A stretch of 64,000 bases of DNA from JBBDJB01 sp040880125 (lineage in GTDB: Bacteria > Planctomycetota > Planctomycetia > Pirellulales > JBBDJB01). A program made the translations under genes and the position numbers. Shown one piece after another: positions 9,268 through 17,748 of the stretch; position 1 is the first letter of the stretch, and every line of letters begins with the position of its first letter. The stretch spans positions 62,001-126,000 of the forward strand of contig JBBDJB010000018.1 of assembly GCA_040880125.1 (NCBI GenBank), written 5' to 3'. A model generated the notes under the pieces. It was not told where the DNA came from. It saw only the letters and a list, made by a program, of their open reading frames with translations, and did no database searches.

Positions 9268-11541
9268 GTGAGCGAGTTTTACATCAATCCGGTCGGCGGT
9301 ATGCCCGTGGTGATCGCGGCGGCGCTCGCCTTGATGGCCGCGCTGAGCCTGCGTCCTTCGTTGATGCGGACCAGCCGGACGCGCAGCGCCGTGCTGATCG
9401 CGCTGCGAGGCGTGGTTGTGTTGCTGGTCCTGGTAGCCATGCTGCGGCCGACCTGGGTGGTCTCGCAGATTAAAAAGCAGTCGGCCGCGCTGATCGTGCT
9501 GTGCGACGTCTCGCGCAGCATGCAGGTCTCTGACGCCTTTGGCGGAAAATCGCGCGCCGAGCAGATGCACGACCTGGTCGACTCAGCCGCGCCGGCGCTC
9601 CGCGAACTCGACGAGGACTTCGATGTTCAGCTCTACGCCTTCGACCAGGACGTTCGGCCGCTCGACCTCGGCGACGGTCTGGCGACACTCGGCCAAACGC
9701 CGGCCGGCGAGCAGTCGGCCATTGGTGCGGCGCTGGAAGACGTGCTGCGCCGCAACGCCGGGCAGCGTATCGCCGGAGTGCTGTTGCTCAGCGACGGCGC
9801 GCATCGAGCGATGGCGCCGCGGGATACTCCGCCGCAATCCGCTGCGCATCGCGCGGCCGACGCCGGCGCGCCCTTGTACACGTTTTCCTTTGGCGAAGCC
9901 CGGGGCAGGGGACAGGGACGCGACTTGGCGGTCAGCGATCTGGTCACGGGCGAGACCGTCTTTGTGAAGAACAACCTGGAAGCCACCGGCTCGCTGCGGG
10001 CGGATGGCTTTGCCAACAATCGGCTCACCGTGCAGATGCTGTTCGAAACCGCGCCGGGCGAGATGGAAGTCGTCGACGCCACCGAGGTGACGCCCAACAG
10101 CGACGGCCAACTCATCCCGATACGCCTCAGCCACGTGCCCCTGGCCGCCGGCGAGTACAAGCTCACGCTCCGCACCCAGCCGCAGGACGGCGAGTTGGTC
10201 ACCACCAACAACGAACTGAGCACGTTCGTCACCGTTCTCAAGGGCGGGCTGAACGTGCTGTACTTGGAAGGATCGCTGCGGCCGGAATCGCGATTTATTC
10301 GCGCGTCGATCGACGCCTCGCCCGACATCCAGCTCGACTACCAGTGGATCGACGCCCGCCGCCGGGACCAGTGGCCGGTCGATCTTCGCGACGCGTATAA
10401 GCCGGAAGACTACGACGTCTTCATGCTCGGAGATCTGGATGCCGCCGCCTTGCCCGCGGAGATGTGGCAGCAGATCGCCGACCGCGTTCAGAAGGGCGCC
10501 GGCCTGATCATGCTGGGCGGCTTTCACAGCTTCGGCGCCGGCGGTTACCGGGAGACGCCGCTGGCCGACGTGCTGCCGGTCGTAATGGGCCGCTTCGATC
10601 GTCAGTCGTTCGACGAACCCGTGCGCGACGACCTGCACGTTGAGGGCCCGCTGAAGCTGCAGGCCACTGATCCGATCGGCCTTTCGCATCCGGTGATGCA
10701 GTTGGCGACGGGAGAACAGAATCGGCAGGTGTGGCAGAAGCTGCCGCCGCTGGACGGGGCGAATCTGTTCCGCACGCAGGCGCTCAAGCCGAACGCGGTA
10801 GTGCTGGCCGAATCACAAGCCGCCGGCGGCAATCCACTGTTGGTGGCCGGCAGCTCCGGTGGCGGGCGCGTGCTGGCCTTCGCCGGCGACTCGACGTGGC
10901 ATTGGCCGCTGGAGGGTTTTGAGACCGAGCACAAGCGGTTCTGGCGCCAGGTCGTGTTGTGGCTTGCTCGCAAGGATGAAACGTCCGACAGCGACGTCTG
11001 GGTGAAGCTTGACCAACGGCGGATTCAACCCGGCGGCCGCATCGAGTTCGCCGTCGGCGCCAATTCGCCCGAGGGGGAGCCGATTACCGACGCAACCTTC
11101 GAGGCGCAGGTCATCCTGCCCGACGGCACCGAGCAGCCGGTGCGCCTGGCCAGCGATGGTGAGCGGATGATCGGCTCGTTTCTCGATACGCAATCGGCGG
11201 GCGATTACGCCGTCCAGGTCTCGGCCAGCCGCGGCGGCGAACCGCTGGGCAGCGGACGTGCGCGATTCCTCGTCTACGAGCAGGACCTGGAACTGGACAA
11301 TCCGGCGGCTGATCCCGGTTTGCTGGCCAGCATGGCGCAGATCACCTCGTCGCTGGGCGGGCAGGCCCTCGCGCCGGAGGAGATGCCGGTGCTGGTCGAC
11401 CGGCTCCGCGAGACGCCCCCCGAGTACGACGTGGTCACGCAAGAAAAGCGCACCTACTGGGACACGTGGCCGTTCTTTCTGCTGTTCGTGGCGGTCATCG
11501 GCACCGAGTGGTACCTGCGCAAGCGCTGGCACCTGGTATAG
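9268..11541 (+). CDS. VWA / glutamine-amidotransferase-like membrane protein
   Basis: 757-residue membrane protein and last member of the MoxR/DUF58/VWA cluster. Two N-terminal helices (about residues 8-25 and 40-58) precede a VWA domain with an intact DxSxS-type motif (LIVLCDVSRSMQV). A class-I glutamine-amidotransferase-like fold follows at about 325-450 (NVLYLEGSLRPESRF, then GAGLIMLGGFHSFGAGGY), then an immunoglobulin-like stretch, and a C-terminal helix at about 735-750. No catalytic Cys is evident in the amidotransferase-like part, so it is probably non-enzymatic. The start is GTG 9268. The 70 bases before it contain one copy of a dispersed TGAGAGTTCAG repeat. Confidence 0.82.
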   Translation: MSEFYINPVGGMPVVIAAALALMAALSLRPSLMRTSRTRSAVLIALRGVVVLLVLVAMLRPTWVVSQIKKQSAALIVLCDVSRSMQVSDAFGGKSRAEQMHDLVDSAAPALRELDEDFDVQLYAFDQDVRPLDLGDGLATLGQTPAGEQSAIGAALEDVLRRNAGQRIAGVLLLSDGAHRAMAPRDTPPQSAAHRAADAGAPLYTFSFGEARGRGQGRDLAVSDLVTGETVFVKNNLEATGSLRADGFANNRLTVQMLFETAPGEMEVVDATEVTPNSDGQLIPIRLSHVPLAAGEYKLTLRTQPQDGELVTTNNELSTFVTVLKGGLNVLYLEGSLRPESRFIRASIDASPDIQLDYQWIDARRRDQWPVDLRDAYKPEDYDVFMLGDLDAAALPAEMWQQIADRVQKGAGLIMLGGFHSFGAGGYRETPLADVLPVVMGRFDRQSFDEPVRDDLHVEGPLKLQATDPIGLSHPVMQLATGEQNRQVWQKLPPLDGANLFRTQALKPNAVVLAESQAAGGNPLLVAGSSGGGRVLAFAGDSTWHWPLEGFETEHKRFWRQVVLWLARKDETSDSDVWVKLDQRRIQPGGRIEFAVGANSPEGEPITDATFEAQVILPDGTEQPVRLASDGERMIGSFLDTQSAGDYAVQVSASRGGEPLGSGRARFLVYEQDLELDNPAADPGLLASMAQITSSLGGQALAPEEMPVLVDRLRETPPEYDVVTQEKRTYWDTWPFFLLFVAVIGTEWYLRKRWHLV

Positions 11542-11550
11542 CTAAACTCG

Positions 11551-11563
11551 TGAGAATTCAGCG
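11551..11563 (+). repeat. dispersed TGAGARTTCA repeat, copy 2
   Basis: TGAGAATTCAGCG begins 9 bases after the stop of the VWA/amidotransferase gene. It matches the copies at 9224, 28537 and 28681 over ten bases. Confidence 0.4.
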
Positions 11564-11727
11564 TTTCGCGGTGTTCGCGACCTTTGCATTTTGACACGGA
11601 CGCTGATCTGCGACTATGCTCGTTCGCGGCAGTGCCGGGCGGTTCTGCAACGTTACGAAGGGGAATGTCGGCGTGCGAGCCGCCCTTGCCGAAACCAAGC
11701 GCGGGAAACAAACCACCGGAGGACGTC

Positions 11728-11973
11728 ATGGGCATCGGAATCGGAGCTGTTGAAGTTGCGTTCGTAGCCTTGTTCTGGATTGCCGCGGCGCTGACCACTA
11801 TCAGCCGGTTCGCTGTCTCGCGACTGATTGTTGCCTTGGCGGTCTGCATCACCGTCAGCGCGATCGTGACACCGGCGGACCCGAGGTCTTGCCTCGTCCT
11901 GGGCTTGATGTTGTTCGCCGCGTACTTCGCCGGCACGCAGTTCGGCGGCGTGCGGGTGTGGAAAGAACATTAG
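11728..11973 (+). CDS. small membrane protein, unknown function
   Basis: 81-residue hydrophobic protein with about two or three helices (VEVAFVALFWIAAALTTI, LIVALAVCITVSAIV and LVLGLMLFAAYFAGT). The start ATG 11728 is chosen because GGAGG at 11718-11722 lies five bases upstream. The in-frame ATG at 11584 would add a polar stretch unlike the rest. I do not recognise a family. It stands alone between the VWA cluster and a minus-strand ligase, so context gives no function. Confidence 0.6.
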   Translation: MGIGIGAVEVAFVALFWIAAALTTISRFAVSRLIVALAVCITVSAIVTPADPRSCLVLGLMLFAAYFAGTQFGGVRVWKEH

Positions 11974-11983
11974 CTCCTGGCGA

Positions 11984-12775
11984 TTACCCAAACCGAAACG
12001 TCCAGTCGCTGCACGAATAGCGTTCGCGGACAAGCATTGCAACGCGCTCGACCGGCCAGCTTGTTACCGGACCGGTAATGTCCCAGGCCTCGATCACCGC
12101 GGCCCGTAGCGCCGCCGCATCGAGCGACACATTGGTGAGAAACGCCCGGTGCCCGCGGCCCTGGCGATAGTCCGGCTGCCGGGGCGGCATCCTCAGGCAG
12201 CGGGCGATCAACTCCGCATCCAGCCCGTAAAGCAGCGAGCCGTGATAGAGGAAGTACCGCCGCTTGCAGCGGAGGCTGTTGCCGGAGAACTTGCGGCCGC
12301 CGGTGGTCAGGTCGCTCGTTCCCTGCCGGGCGATGCCGGGAAGCAGCCCGCGCAGGCCGTCGGCCATCCGATCGAGTACGAACCGGTGCGCCCGGTCGAT
12401 CATCCGCAGATCGGCCGCCCGATCGTAGCTGAGCACCACGGCGTACATCAGGCAGCCTGGCCCGGCGACGACCGCGGCGCCTCCGCTGGACCGCCTCAAT
12501 ACGGGCACGCCGAGCCGGCCGCACGCGTCCAGGTCGACTTCTTGCTCCACCCGGGAGGAGCGGCCCAGCACGACGAACGGCCGGTCGGACTCCCATAGCC
12601 GCAAGTATTCGCGGGGCGGGCCCTCCGCCTCATCGGCCTCGTCGAGCAGCGCTTCGTCGAGCGCGAGATTCTCCTGAGGAGTCGGCAGTGTGAGGTCGAG
12701 CAGTTGCACGGCAGTGTGGACGAGGCCTTGTTCGAATTCCCTGGATGGTGACTTGGACTGTAGGGGAATACGCAA
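11984..12775 (-). CDS. lipoate-protein ligase / octanoyltransferase family protein
   Basis: 263-residue member of the BPL/LplA/LipB fold. The LplA hallmarks are present in order: RSSGGAAV (residues 95-102, the RRxxGGG-like loop), then SDLTTGGRKFSGNSLR with the lysine expected to contact lipoyl-AMP at K162, then FLYHGSLLYGLDAELI. This enzyme would attach lipoate or octanoate to E2 or GcvH lipoyl domains in the cytoplasm. The sequence alone does not separate a ligase from an octanoyltransferase (LipM-like), but the conserved GRKFSG lysine favours the LplA type. There are no pathway genes beside it; it converges on the small membrane protein gene. Confidence 0.8.
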   Translation of the reverse strand: MRIPLQSKSPSREFEQGLVHTAVQLLDLTLPTPQENLALDEALLDEADEAEGPPREYLRLWESDRPFVVLGRSSRVEQEVDLDACGRLGVPVLRRSSGGAAVVAGPGCLMYAVVLSYDRAADLRMIDRAHRFVLDRMADGLRGLLPGIARQGTSDLTTGGRKFSGNSLRCKRRYFLYHGSLLYGLDAELIARCLRMPPRQPDYRQGRGHRAFLTNVSLDAAALRAAVIEAWDITGPVTSWPVERVAMLVRERYSCSDWTFRFG

Positions 12776-13029
12776 AAACTCCGACGCAATTTCGATTTCT
12801 CCGAAGTCTTGCGTCCGTCTTTCGACCTTTCGGCTACTGAGTTTTCAAACGGAGCCTACGGCGGGCCGGGTTGACGCTCCAGGCGGGCTTCCTAAACTTA
12901 ACCGTGTCGAGTCGCTGGCAGCCTCCGGCCGAAGTGCCCGCGTTCGCTTCTCATTGTGGCGCGGCCCCCGCTGGCGGCAGCTTTGCCACGTCTCCGCCCG
13001 CCGTCGTCGATTTGACCCGAGAACGTCCC

Positions 13030-14040
13030 ATGTCGCAATCCGCGCCGCCCAATCCGAAGTTGCCCGACGATTCCCTACCGCCGGTCGAGCCGCCAAGCGC
13101 CCGGTTCATTCTGCAACTGTTCCTCGTGCCGGGCCTGATCGTGATAATCATCGTCATGGTGTGGATGATGTTCAGTTGGCTGGCCACCAAGGGCCAGAAT
13201 CCGCGTGAAACGATTGCCAAGCTGAAGGTCCCCAACGCGGCCCGTTGGCAGCATGCGATGGAATTAGCCAATGTCATCCGCGGCGGCAACCACAGCCAGT
13301 TCAAGCGAGATCCGCGCGCTGCCCAGGAACTGGCCCAGATCCTCGAAGATGAGGTCGAGACTGGCAGCAGCGACGAAAAATCGGTTCTGCTGCGAGTATT
13401 TCTCAGCCGCGCACTAGGCGAGTTTTACGTCGAAGAAGGCCTTGATGAGCTATTGTACACCGCCCAAAGCGACCGCAGCCGCGACGTCCGCCTAGCGGCC
13501 ATTGAGGCGGTCGCCGTGCGCATCGAAAACGCGGGGGACTCGTGGCGAAAAATGCGGCTTAACGATCCGGGATTTATTTCTGCGTTGTTGAAACTGTCTG
13601 AAGATTCACAGCCGACGGTGCGCTCGCGAGCGGCCATGGCGATGGGCGCCGCAGGCACCGCGCCGCTCATCGAGCGGCTGGAGGAGATGGCCGACGATAC
13701 TTATCCCGATGCTCGCTACAACGCCGCCACGGCCCTGGCCCGGCATGGCAACACGGCGGCCATGCCCGTACTGGTGGAGATGCTCGACCCGACCGAGATG
13801 GCTGGCCTGACGATCGAACAGGACAAGTCCGAGTCCGCCCAGGAAGAGAAGCGCATACTCATTCTGGTGAACGCCATCAGGGCGACGCGGCTGCTGGCCG
13901 AGCGGAATCCGCAGGCCGATCTGACCCCACTGGTGCAGGCCACCGGCGAGTTGGCGGAAGCGGACGTGCAACAACAGATTCGCGCGATGGCCCGCGACGC
14001 CCACCTCTCGTTGCAAAACCGTCCGGCCACGGCGCCGTAA
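13030..14040 (+). CDS. membrane-anchored HEAT-repeat protein
   Basis: 336-residue protein. A proline-rich cytoplasmic start (residues 1-25) is followed by one helix at about 28-55 (FLVPGLIVIIIVMVWMMFSW) and then a soluble domain of helical repeats. At least three HEAT-like units are visible: SRDVRLAAIEAVAVRI, QPTVRSRAAMAMGAAGT and YPDARYNAATALARHG. HEAT repeats bind partner proteins; nothing identifies the partner. The start is ATG 13030. An in-frame upstream start at 12871 would add about 53 residues of unlikely composition before the helix. The gene stands alone. Confidence 0.75.
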   Translation: MSQSAPPNPKLPDDSLPPVEPPSARFILQLFLVPGLIVIIIVMVWMMFSWLATKGQNPRETIAKLKVPNAARWQHAMELANVIRGGNHSQFKRDPRAAQELAQILEDEVETGSSDEKSVLLRVFLSRALGEFYVEEGLDELLYTAQSDRSRDVRLAAIEAVAVRIENAGDSWRKMRLNDPGFISALLKLSEDSQPTVRSRAAMAMGAAGTAPLIERLEEMADDTYPDARYNAATALARHGNTAAMPVLVEMLDPTEMAGLTIEQDKSESAQEEKRILILVNAIRATRLLAERNPQADLTPLVQATGELAEADVQQQIRAMARDAHLSLQNRPATAP

Positions 14041-14466
14041 CGCCCGCGGTTTGTGAGCTGGCGGGTTTTCACAACTGCTGCGCTAGCAATGCCGCCAGCG
14101 CCAGGTCCGATTATGACGGTTGTAGCGATTGTATAAGATTACGTCTTAACCGCGGATCACCATTCACTTTCGGCCGAGGCATTCTTAGCTAGCGTCGGCA
14201 GCCGTCCACGCGTTCTTGAAAATAATCTCGCGACGTAATTCCTTGGCGGCTGCCAGTTTGGTGCGGCTTTTCGCGGTTTATCGCGGATAATTCTGTTTGC
14301 CGAAATGCGATTTTTCCGGCACACTCCTTTGTATGCCGCGCGCTAAGCTACGTTTGGTTAGCTGACAAGCCCGCAGTGCGGCGCAATACAAGTAGGCGCT
14401 GTCTCCGAAGCCTCCGAGTCGGGGGCGGGCGGCGCAATCGAGCATTCAAAGGCAGGTGTGGGAAAG
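14041..14466. other. 426-base gene-free region upstream of the YTV gene
   Basis: No credible reading frame. The segment is more AT-rich than its surroundings and probably carries the promoter and leader of the YTV gene. A loose -10-like TATAAG lies near 14131, without a convincing -35. TCGCGG occurs twice about 10 bases apart near 14270-14286. I cannot assign a regulatory site. Confidence 0.4.
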
Positions 14467-15885
14467 ATGTTCAGGACATTGATTTGTGGCTCGTGGTGTG
14501 CCTGTGTGGCTGTGGCGATGTTCGCCACATCGGCCCAGGGCCAAGTGCTTCAGCAGGCGTACCGTCTGGAGTGCCAGACCGTCTACGAAGAGCGCCAGAT
14601 CACGGCGTATCGCCTCGAAAACGAGACGGTCTATGAGCAGCGCCAGGTGACAACGCATCGGCCAGTTTGGGAAACGCAGATGCGCGAACGGCGCTACACC
14701 GTGGCGCGTCCCGTTACTGAGACGACCGAGCGCGAAGAGCGATTCATGGTGCAGCGTCCCGTGTGGGAAACGCAGTACCGCGATGCCAGCTACAACGTGG
14801 TCCGCAACGTCGTGGAAACCCACCAGCGGGAAGAGCGTTACACCGTTCAGCGACCCGTCTGGGAAACCCGCGAGCGCGAGGTCTGCCATACGGTCCGCCG
14901 GCAGGTCGTGGAGACGGTCGAGCAGGAGCAGGTGCAGACGGTAATGGAACCAGTGACCACGTATCGCACTCAGTACGTCGACCAGGGCGGGTACGCTGAC
15001 ATTCAGCAATGCGTGCCCGGGAAGGTTCACCACGGCCTTTCGTGGATGTCCGGTGCGTGCGTCACCGATCCGGCGACTGGCCTCGCCCGCTATCAGCGGC
15101 CCGGTTTTGCCTGGGTGCCCAAGCAGGCGCCGAGCCAATTGGTCGTAAGCCGCGTTTGGCAGCCGAACGTGGTGGCGCAGCAGGTGCCGGTGACGCAGAT
15201 GGTGGCCAAGCAGGTTGTTCATAAGGTGCCCGTGCAAGTCTGCCGCTATGTCGAGGAGCAGGTCGTGCAGCGCATACCGTATCGCGTTTGCCAGATGGTA
15301 ACCGAAGAGCAGGTTCGTCAAGTTCCCGTCACCGTGTGCAAGCAAGTTGTCGAACGTGTCGAGCAACAGGTGCCGGTCAAGGTTTGCAAGATGGTTCAGG
15401 AGGAAGTCGTCCGCCGCGTGCCGGTGACGGTGTGCCGCACGGTCTACGAGGAACGTGTCGAGCAATACCCGGTTCGCGTGTGCAAGACGGTGGCCGAACA
15501 GCAGACGATCCAGGTGCCGCGCGTCGAGCAGCGGTGCGTGCCGGTGACGTACACGTATCGTGTGCCGCGCACCGTGTGGACTCGCATCCCGGTCGATCCC
15601 TGCAGTGGCATGCCGGTCACCACAGTGCCCGAGGCGCAGCCGGAGTACTACACGCCTGCGCCGCAGCCGCTGGGTGGGATCGAGGGGATGCAGATGGTGC
15701 CAAAGGCCGCCGATCCCGAAACGGACGCCGCCGGTGGCAACGAGGCTGGCCAGCAAGAGTCGGCACCTGCCATCGACCCTGAAGAAGCGGTTCCCAGTCC
15801 TGTGGATGATGAGCCAGCGCCGATGCCGCCAGCCGACGGAACGGACCAGCCCGAAGAGGCCGAATCAACCGACCCGATGGTGTAG
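14467..15885 (+). CDS. YTV-repeat surface protein
   Basis: 472-residue exported protein with signal peptide at about 1-26 (CVAVAMFATSAQG). Nearly the whole mature protein is periodic. Residues 32-156 are mostly 16-residue units such as YTVARPVTETTEREER and YTVQRPVWETREREVC, which match the YTV repeat described from Rhodopirellula. A non-repeated middle (about 177-240) follows. Residues 255-350 are six further 16-residue units of the form PVxVCKxVxEExVxxV, each with one cysteine. An acidic, proline-rich tail closes the protein. YTV proteins have been linked to the planctomycete cell wall, so disulfide-linked envelope assembly is a reasonable inference. ATG 14467 is preferred over GTG 14458. 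Confidence 0.85.
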   Translation: MFRTLICGSWCACVAVAMFATSAQGQVLQQAYRLECQTVYEERQITAYRLENETVYEQRQVTTHRPVWETQMRERRYTVARPVTETTEREERFMVQRPVWETQYRDASYNVVRNVVETHQREERYTVQRPVWETREREVCHTVRRQVVETVEQEQVQTVMEPVTTYRTQYVDQGGYADIQQCVPGKVHHGLSWMSGACVTDPATGLARYQRPGFAWVPKQAPSQLVVSRVWQPNVVAQQVPVTQMVAKQVVHKVPVQVCRYVEEQVVQRIPYRVCQMVTEEQVRQVPVTVCKQVVERVEQQVPVKVCKMVQEEVVRRVPVTVCRTVYEERVEQYPVRVCKTVAEQQTIQVPRVEQRCVPVTYTYRVPRTVWTRIPVDPCSGMPVTTVPEAQPEYYTPAPQPLGGIEGMQMVPKAADPETDAAGGNEAGQQESAPAIDPEEAVPSPVDDEPAPMPPADGTDQPEEAESTDPMV

Positions 15886-15939
15886 CCGCCGGTGGACGGA
15901 GTTTGGCGCGGCCGAGGCACCATAGACCGCGAGGAACGT

Positions 15940-16011
15940 ACGGCGGGACAAGCCCGCCGTGGCACCCTGTGGCCGCTGGGCGAGTGAGCCGTGGCACGCT
16001 GTAGCCGTTGG
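15940..16011. repeat. palindrome plus 24-base direct repeat
   Basis: A perfect 8-base stem ACGGCGGG/CCCGCCGT (15940-15947 and 15953-15960, loop ACAAG) runs into two 24-base direct copies at 15956-15979 and 15988-16011 that differ at three positions (GCCGTGGCAC then C or G, and so on). It lies 55 bases past the YTV stop. There is no T-tract, so it is more likely a dispersed repeat than a factor-independent terminator. Confidence 0.55.
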
Positions 16012-16139
16012 AAAAGGAAGGCACGGTGGGGCAAGCATGCCGCGGCGCCTCCGAGGCGGGTGATTTGACACTCCGCCGTGGCTGCGGCAAACTTGACGGT
16101 CGGTTTGGACGCCGCCTCAATTGCATTCGGTTTATTGCC

Positions 16140-17369
16140 ATGGCCCCCGTTCGCCACGAACAGGAGACGGAACTCCTTTCCGGGGAGCGCATTGCCTTTG
16201 TTGGCCGCTTGGCCGGTATGTCTCGCCGCGAAGCGCAGCGCCTGGTCCGCCGCAACGGCGGAACTCCGCTGGAGAAGCCGGACGCATCGGCCGCTTGGAT
16301 CGTGGCCGGCGAGGCTGATTTCCCACTCGGTGAAGTGACCCAGGTCAAGCTGCGGCTGACCGAGGAGCTGCGCGAGGCGGTCGACGCGATGCATGTGCGG
16401 ATCATTCCCGAAACACAGCTCTGGCAGCGGTTGGGACTGGTCGACACGCAGCAGGGCATTCGCCGGCTCTACACGCCGGCCATGCTGGCCGACTTGCTCA
16501 ACGTGCCGGTGGCACTGATCCGCAGGTGGCATCGCCGCGGGTTGCTGGTGGCCGCACGCGAAGTGCAGAGGCTGGCGTATTTCGACTATCAGGAAGTAGC
16601 CACCGCCAAGTGCCTGGCCTATCTCTGCAGGGCCGGGTGCTCGGCGCGGACCATCGAGAAGAAGGTTGCCGAGATCGGGCGGCTGTTTCCGCACATTCAG
16701 CGCCCCTTGGCGGAGCTTTCCCTCACCGTTGAGGGAAAGCAGATCCTGGTCCGGCACGGAGAGGGCCTCGCCGAGCCAAGCGGGCAACTCCGCATCGAGT
16801 TCGATGCTTCGTCGCCGGAAGAAGATGCCCCCGAGCACGGAATCGATAGCTCCGAGCCGGCCACCTTGGCACTAGCGGCCCGAGCGGCCAGCGTCGGCCC
16901 GCAGATGTTGCCGGACGAAATGCTCTCGTTGGCGGCCGACCTGGAAGAAGAAGGGCATCTGAATGACGCGGCGGAAGTGTATCGCGCTTCCTTGGCCGCC
17001 GCGGGCCCGAGCGCAGAGTCAAACTTCCTCTTGGCGGAGGTATTGTATCGCATGGGCGATCTGGCCGCGGCGAGAGAACGCTACTACGCGGCCATCGAGT
17101 TGGACGATGACTTCGTCGAGGCCCGAGCGAATCTCGGCTGCGTGTTGGCGGAAACGGGGCAGCACGAATTGGCCGTCGCGGCGTTCCAGGGCGCGCTACT
17201 GCACCACGAGGACTACCCGGACGTCCACTATCACCTGGCTCGACTTCTCGACGATATGGACCGGCCGGTGGACGCGGCCGTGCACTGGCAAGATTTCATG
17301 GAGTTGGCCCCGGAAAGCCCCTGGGCCGACCAAGCCCGCCAGCGGCTCGACGAGACCGCGCCGGACTAA
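16140..17369 (+). CDS. BRCT-MerR-TPR fusion protein
   Basis: 409-residue soluble protein combining three modules. Residues about 10-90 resemble a BRCT domain (LLSGERIAFVGRLAGMSRREAQ, then VRRNGGTPL). Residues about 105-180 look like a MerR-type winged helix (RLYTPAMLADLLNVPVALIR, RWHRRGLLV, then YFDYQEVATAKCLAYLCRAG). Residues about 260-405 contain tetratricopeptide repeats (AESNFLLAEVLYRMGDLAAA, VEARANLGCVLAETGQHELA, PDVHYHLARLLDDM). A DNA-binding regulator or scaffold is likely; its ligand and target are unknown. The start is ATG 16140; the frame is open upstream to 16008 but composition changes there. The gene stands alone. Confidence 0.75.
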   Translation: MAPVRHEQETELLSGERIAFVGRLAGMSRREAQRLVRRNGGTPLEKPDASAAWIVAGEADFPLGEVTQVKLRLTEELREAVDAMHVRIIPETQLWQRLGLVDTQQGIRRLYTPAMLADLLNVPVALIRRWHRRGLLVAAREVQRLAYFDYQEVATAKCLAYLCRAGCSARTIEKKVAEIGRLFPHIQRPLAELSLTVEGKQILVRHGEGLAEPSGQLRIEFDASSPEEDAPEHGIDSSEPATLALAARAASVGPQMLPDEMLSLAADLEEEGHLNDAAEVYRASLAAAGPSAESNFLLAEVLYRMGDLAAARERYYAAIELDDDFVEARANLGCVLAETGQHELAVAAFQGALLHHEDYPDVHYHLARLLDDMDRPVDAAVHWQDFMELAPESPWADQARQRLDETAPD

Positions 17370-17748
17370 CCGCGGCCGCCCAATGGCCGGCGCCGCCAAA
17401 AGCAGCTTGGCTTTTCCACGAGTTTCTTTTCCGGCGATGTGACGCGGCAGCGGCCGCCGGCAACTCAAAGAACAGCTCGCGCACCCACAACGACGGGCGA
17501 GAATTTAGGCGGCTGAATGGGGTGCATTTGTCGGAGGAATGGTTGCCGAGAGCCGGCACAGCGGCGATCTACGGCCATCGCCGTCATTGAAATTCTGCCC
17601 GAATCACGTATGTTGAAGGCTTCCTTGGCGACGCTAGCTGCGGCGGCGCCGCCACCCGCAGCGCAGTGCGACGCGACAGGAGCGGGACGTTACTAATCGC
17701 CGCGGACCGCGTCGCGCGGATTTCCACGTCACCGACGGGCTGGCGTTC
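17370..17748. other. 379-base gene-free region
   Basis: I see no convincing gene, RNA or repeat. Open frames on the minus strand here are Arg/Ala-rich without a family match that I recognise. It presumably contains the promoter of the downstream membrane protein gene. Confidence 0.35.

Noticed and set aside
14446..15756. 436-residue His/Leu/Asp-rich minus-strand frame opposite the YTV gene
   Set aside because: Its apparent repeats are only the antisense image of the 16-residue repeats.
14467..15885. Repeats in the YTV gene considered as a CRISPR-like array
   Set aside because: The periodicity is in protein, with variable codons and no spacer/repeat alternation. No CRISPR array was seen in the window.
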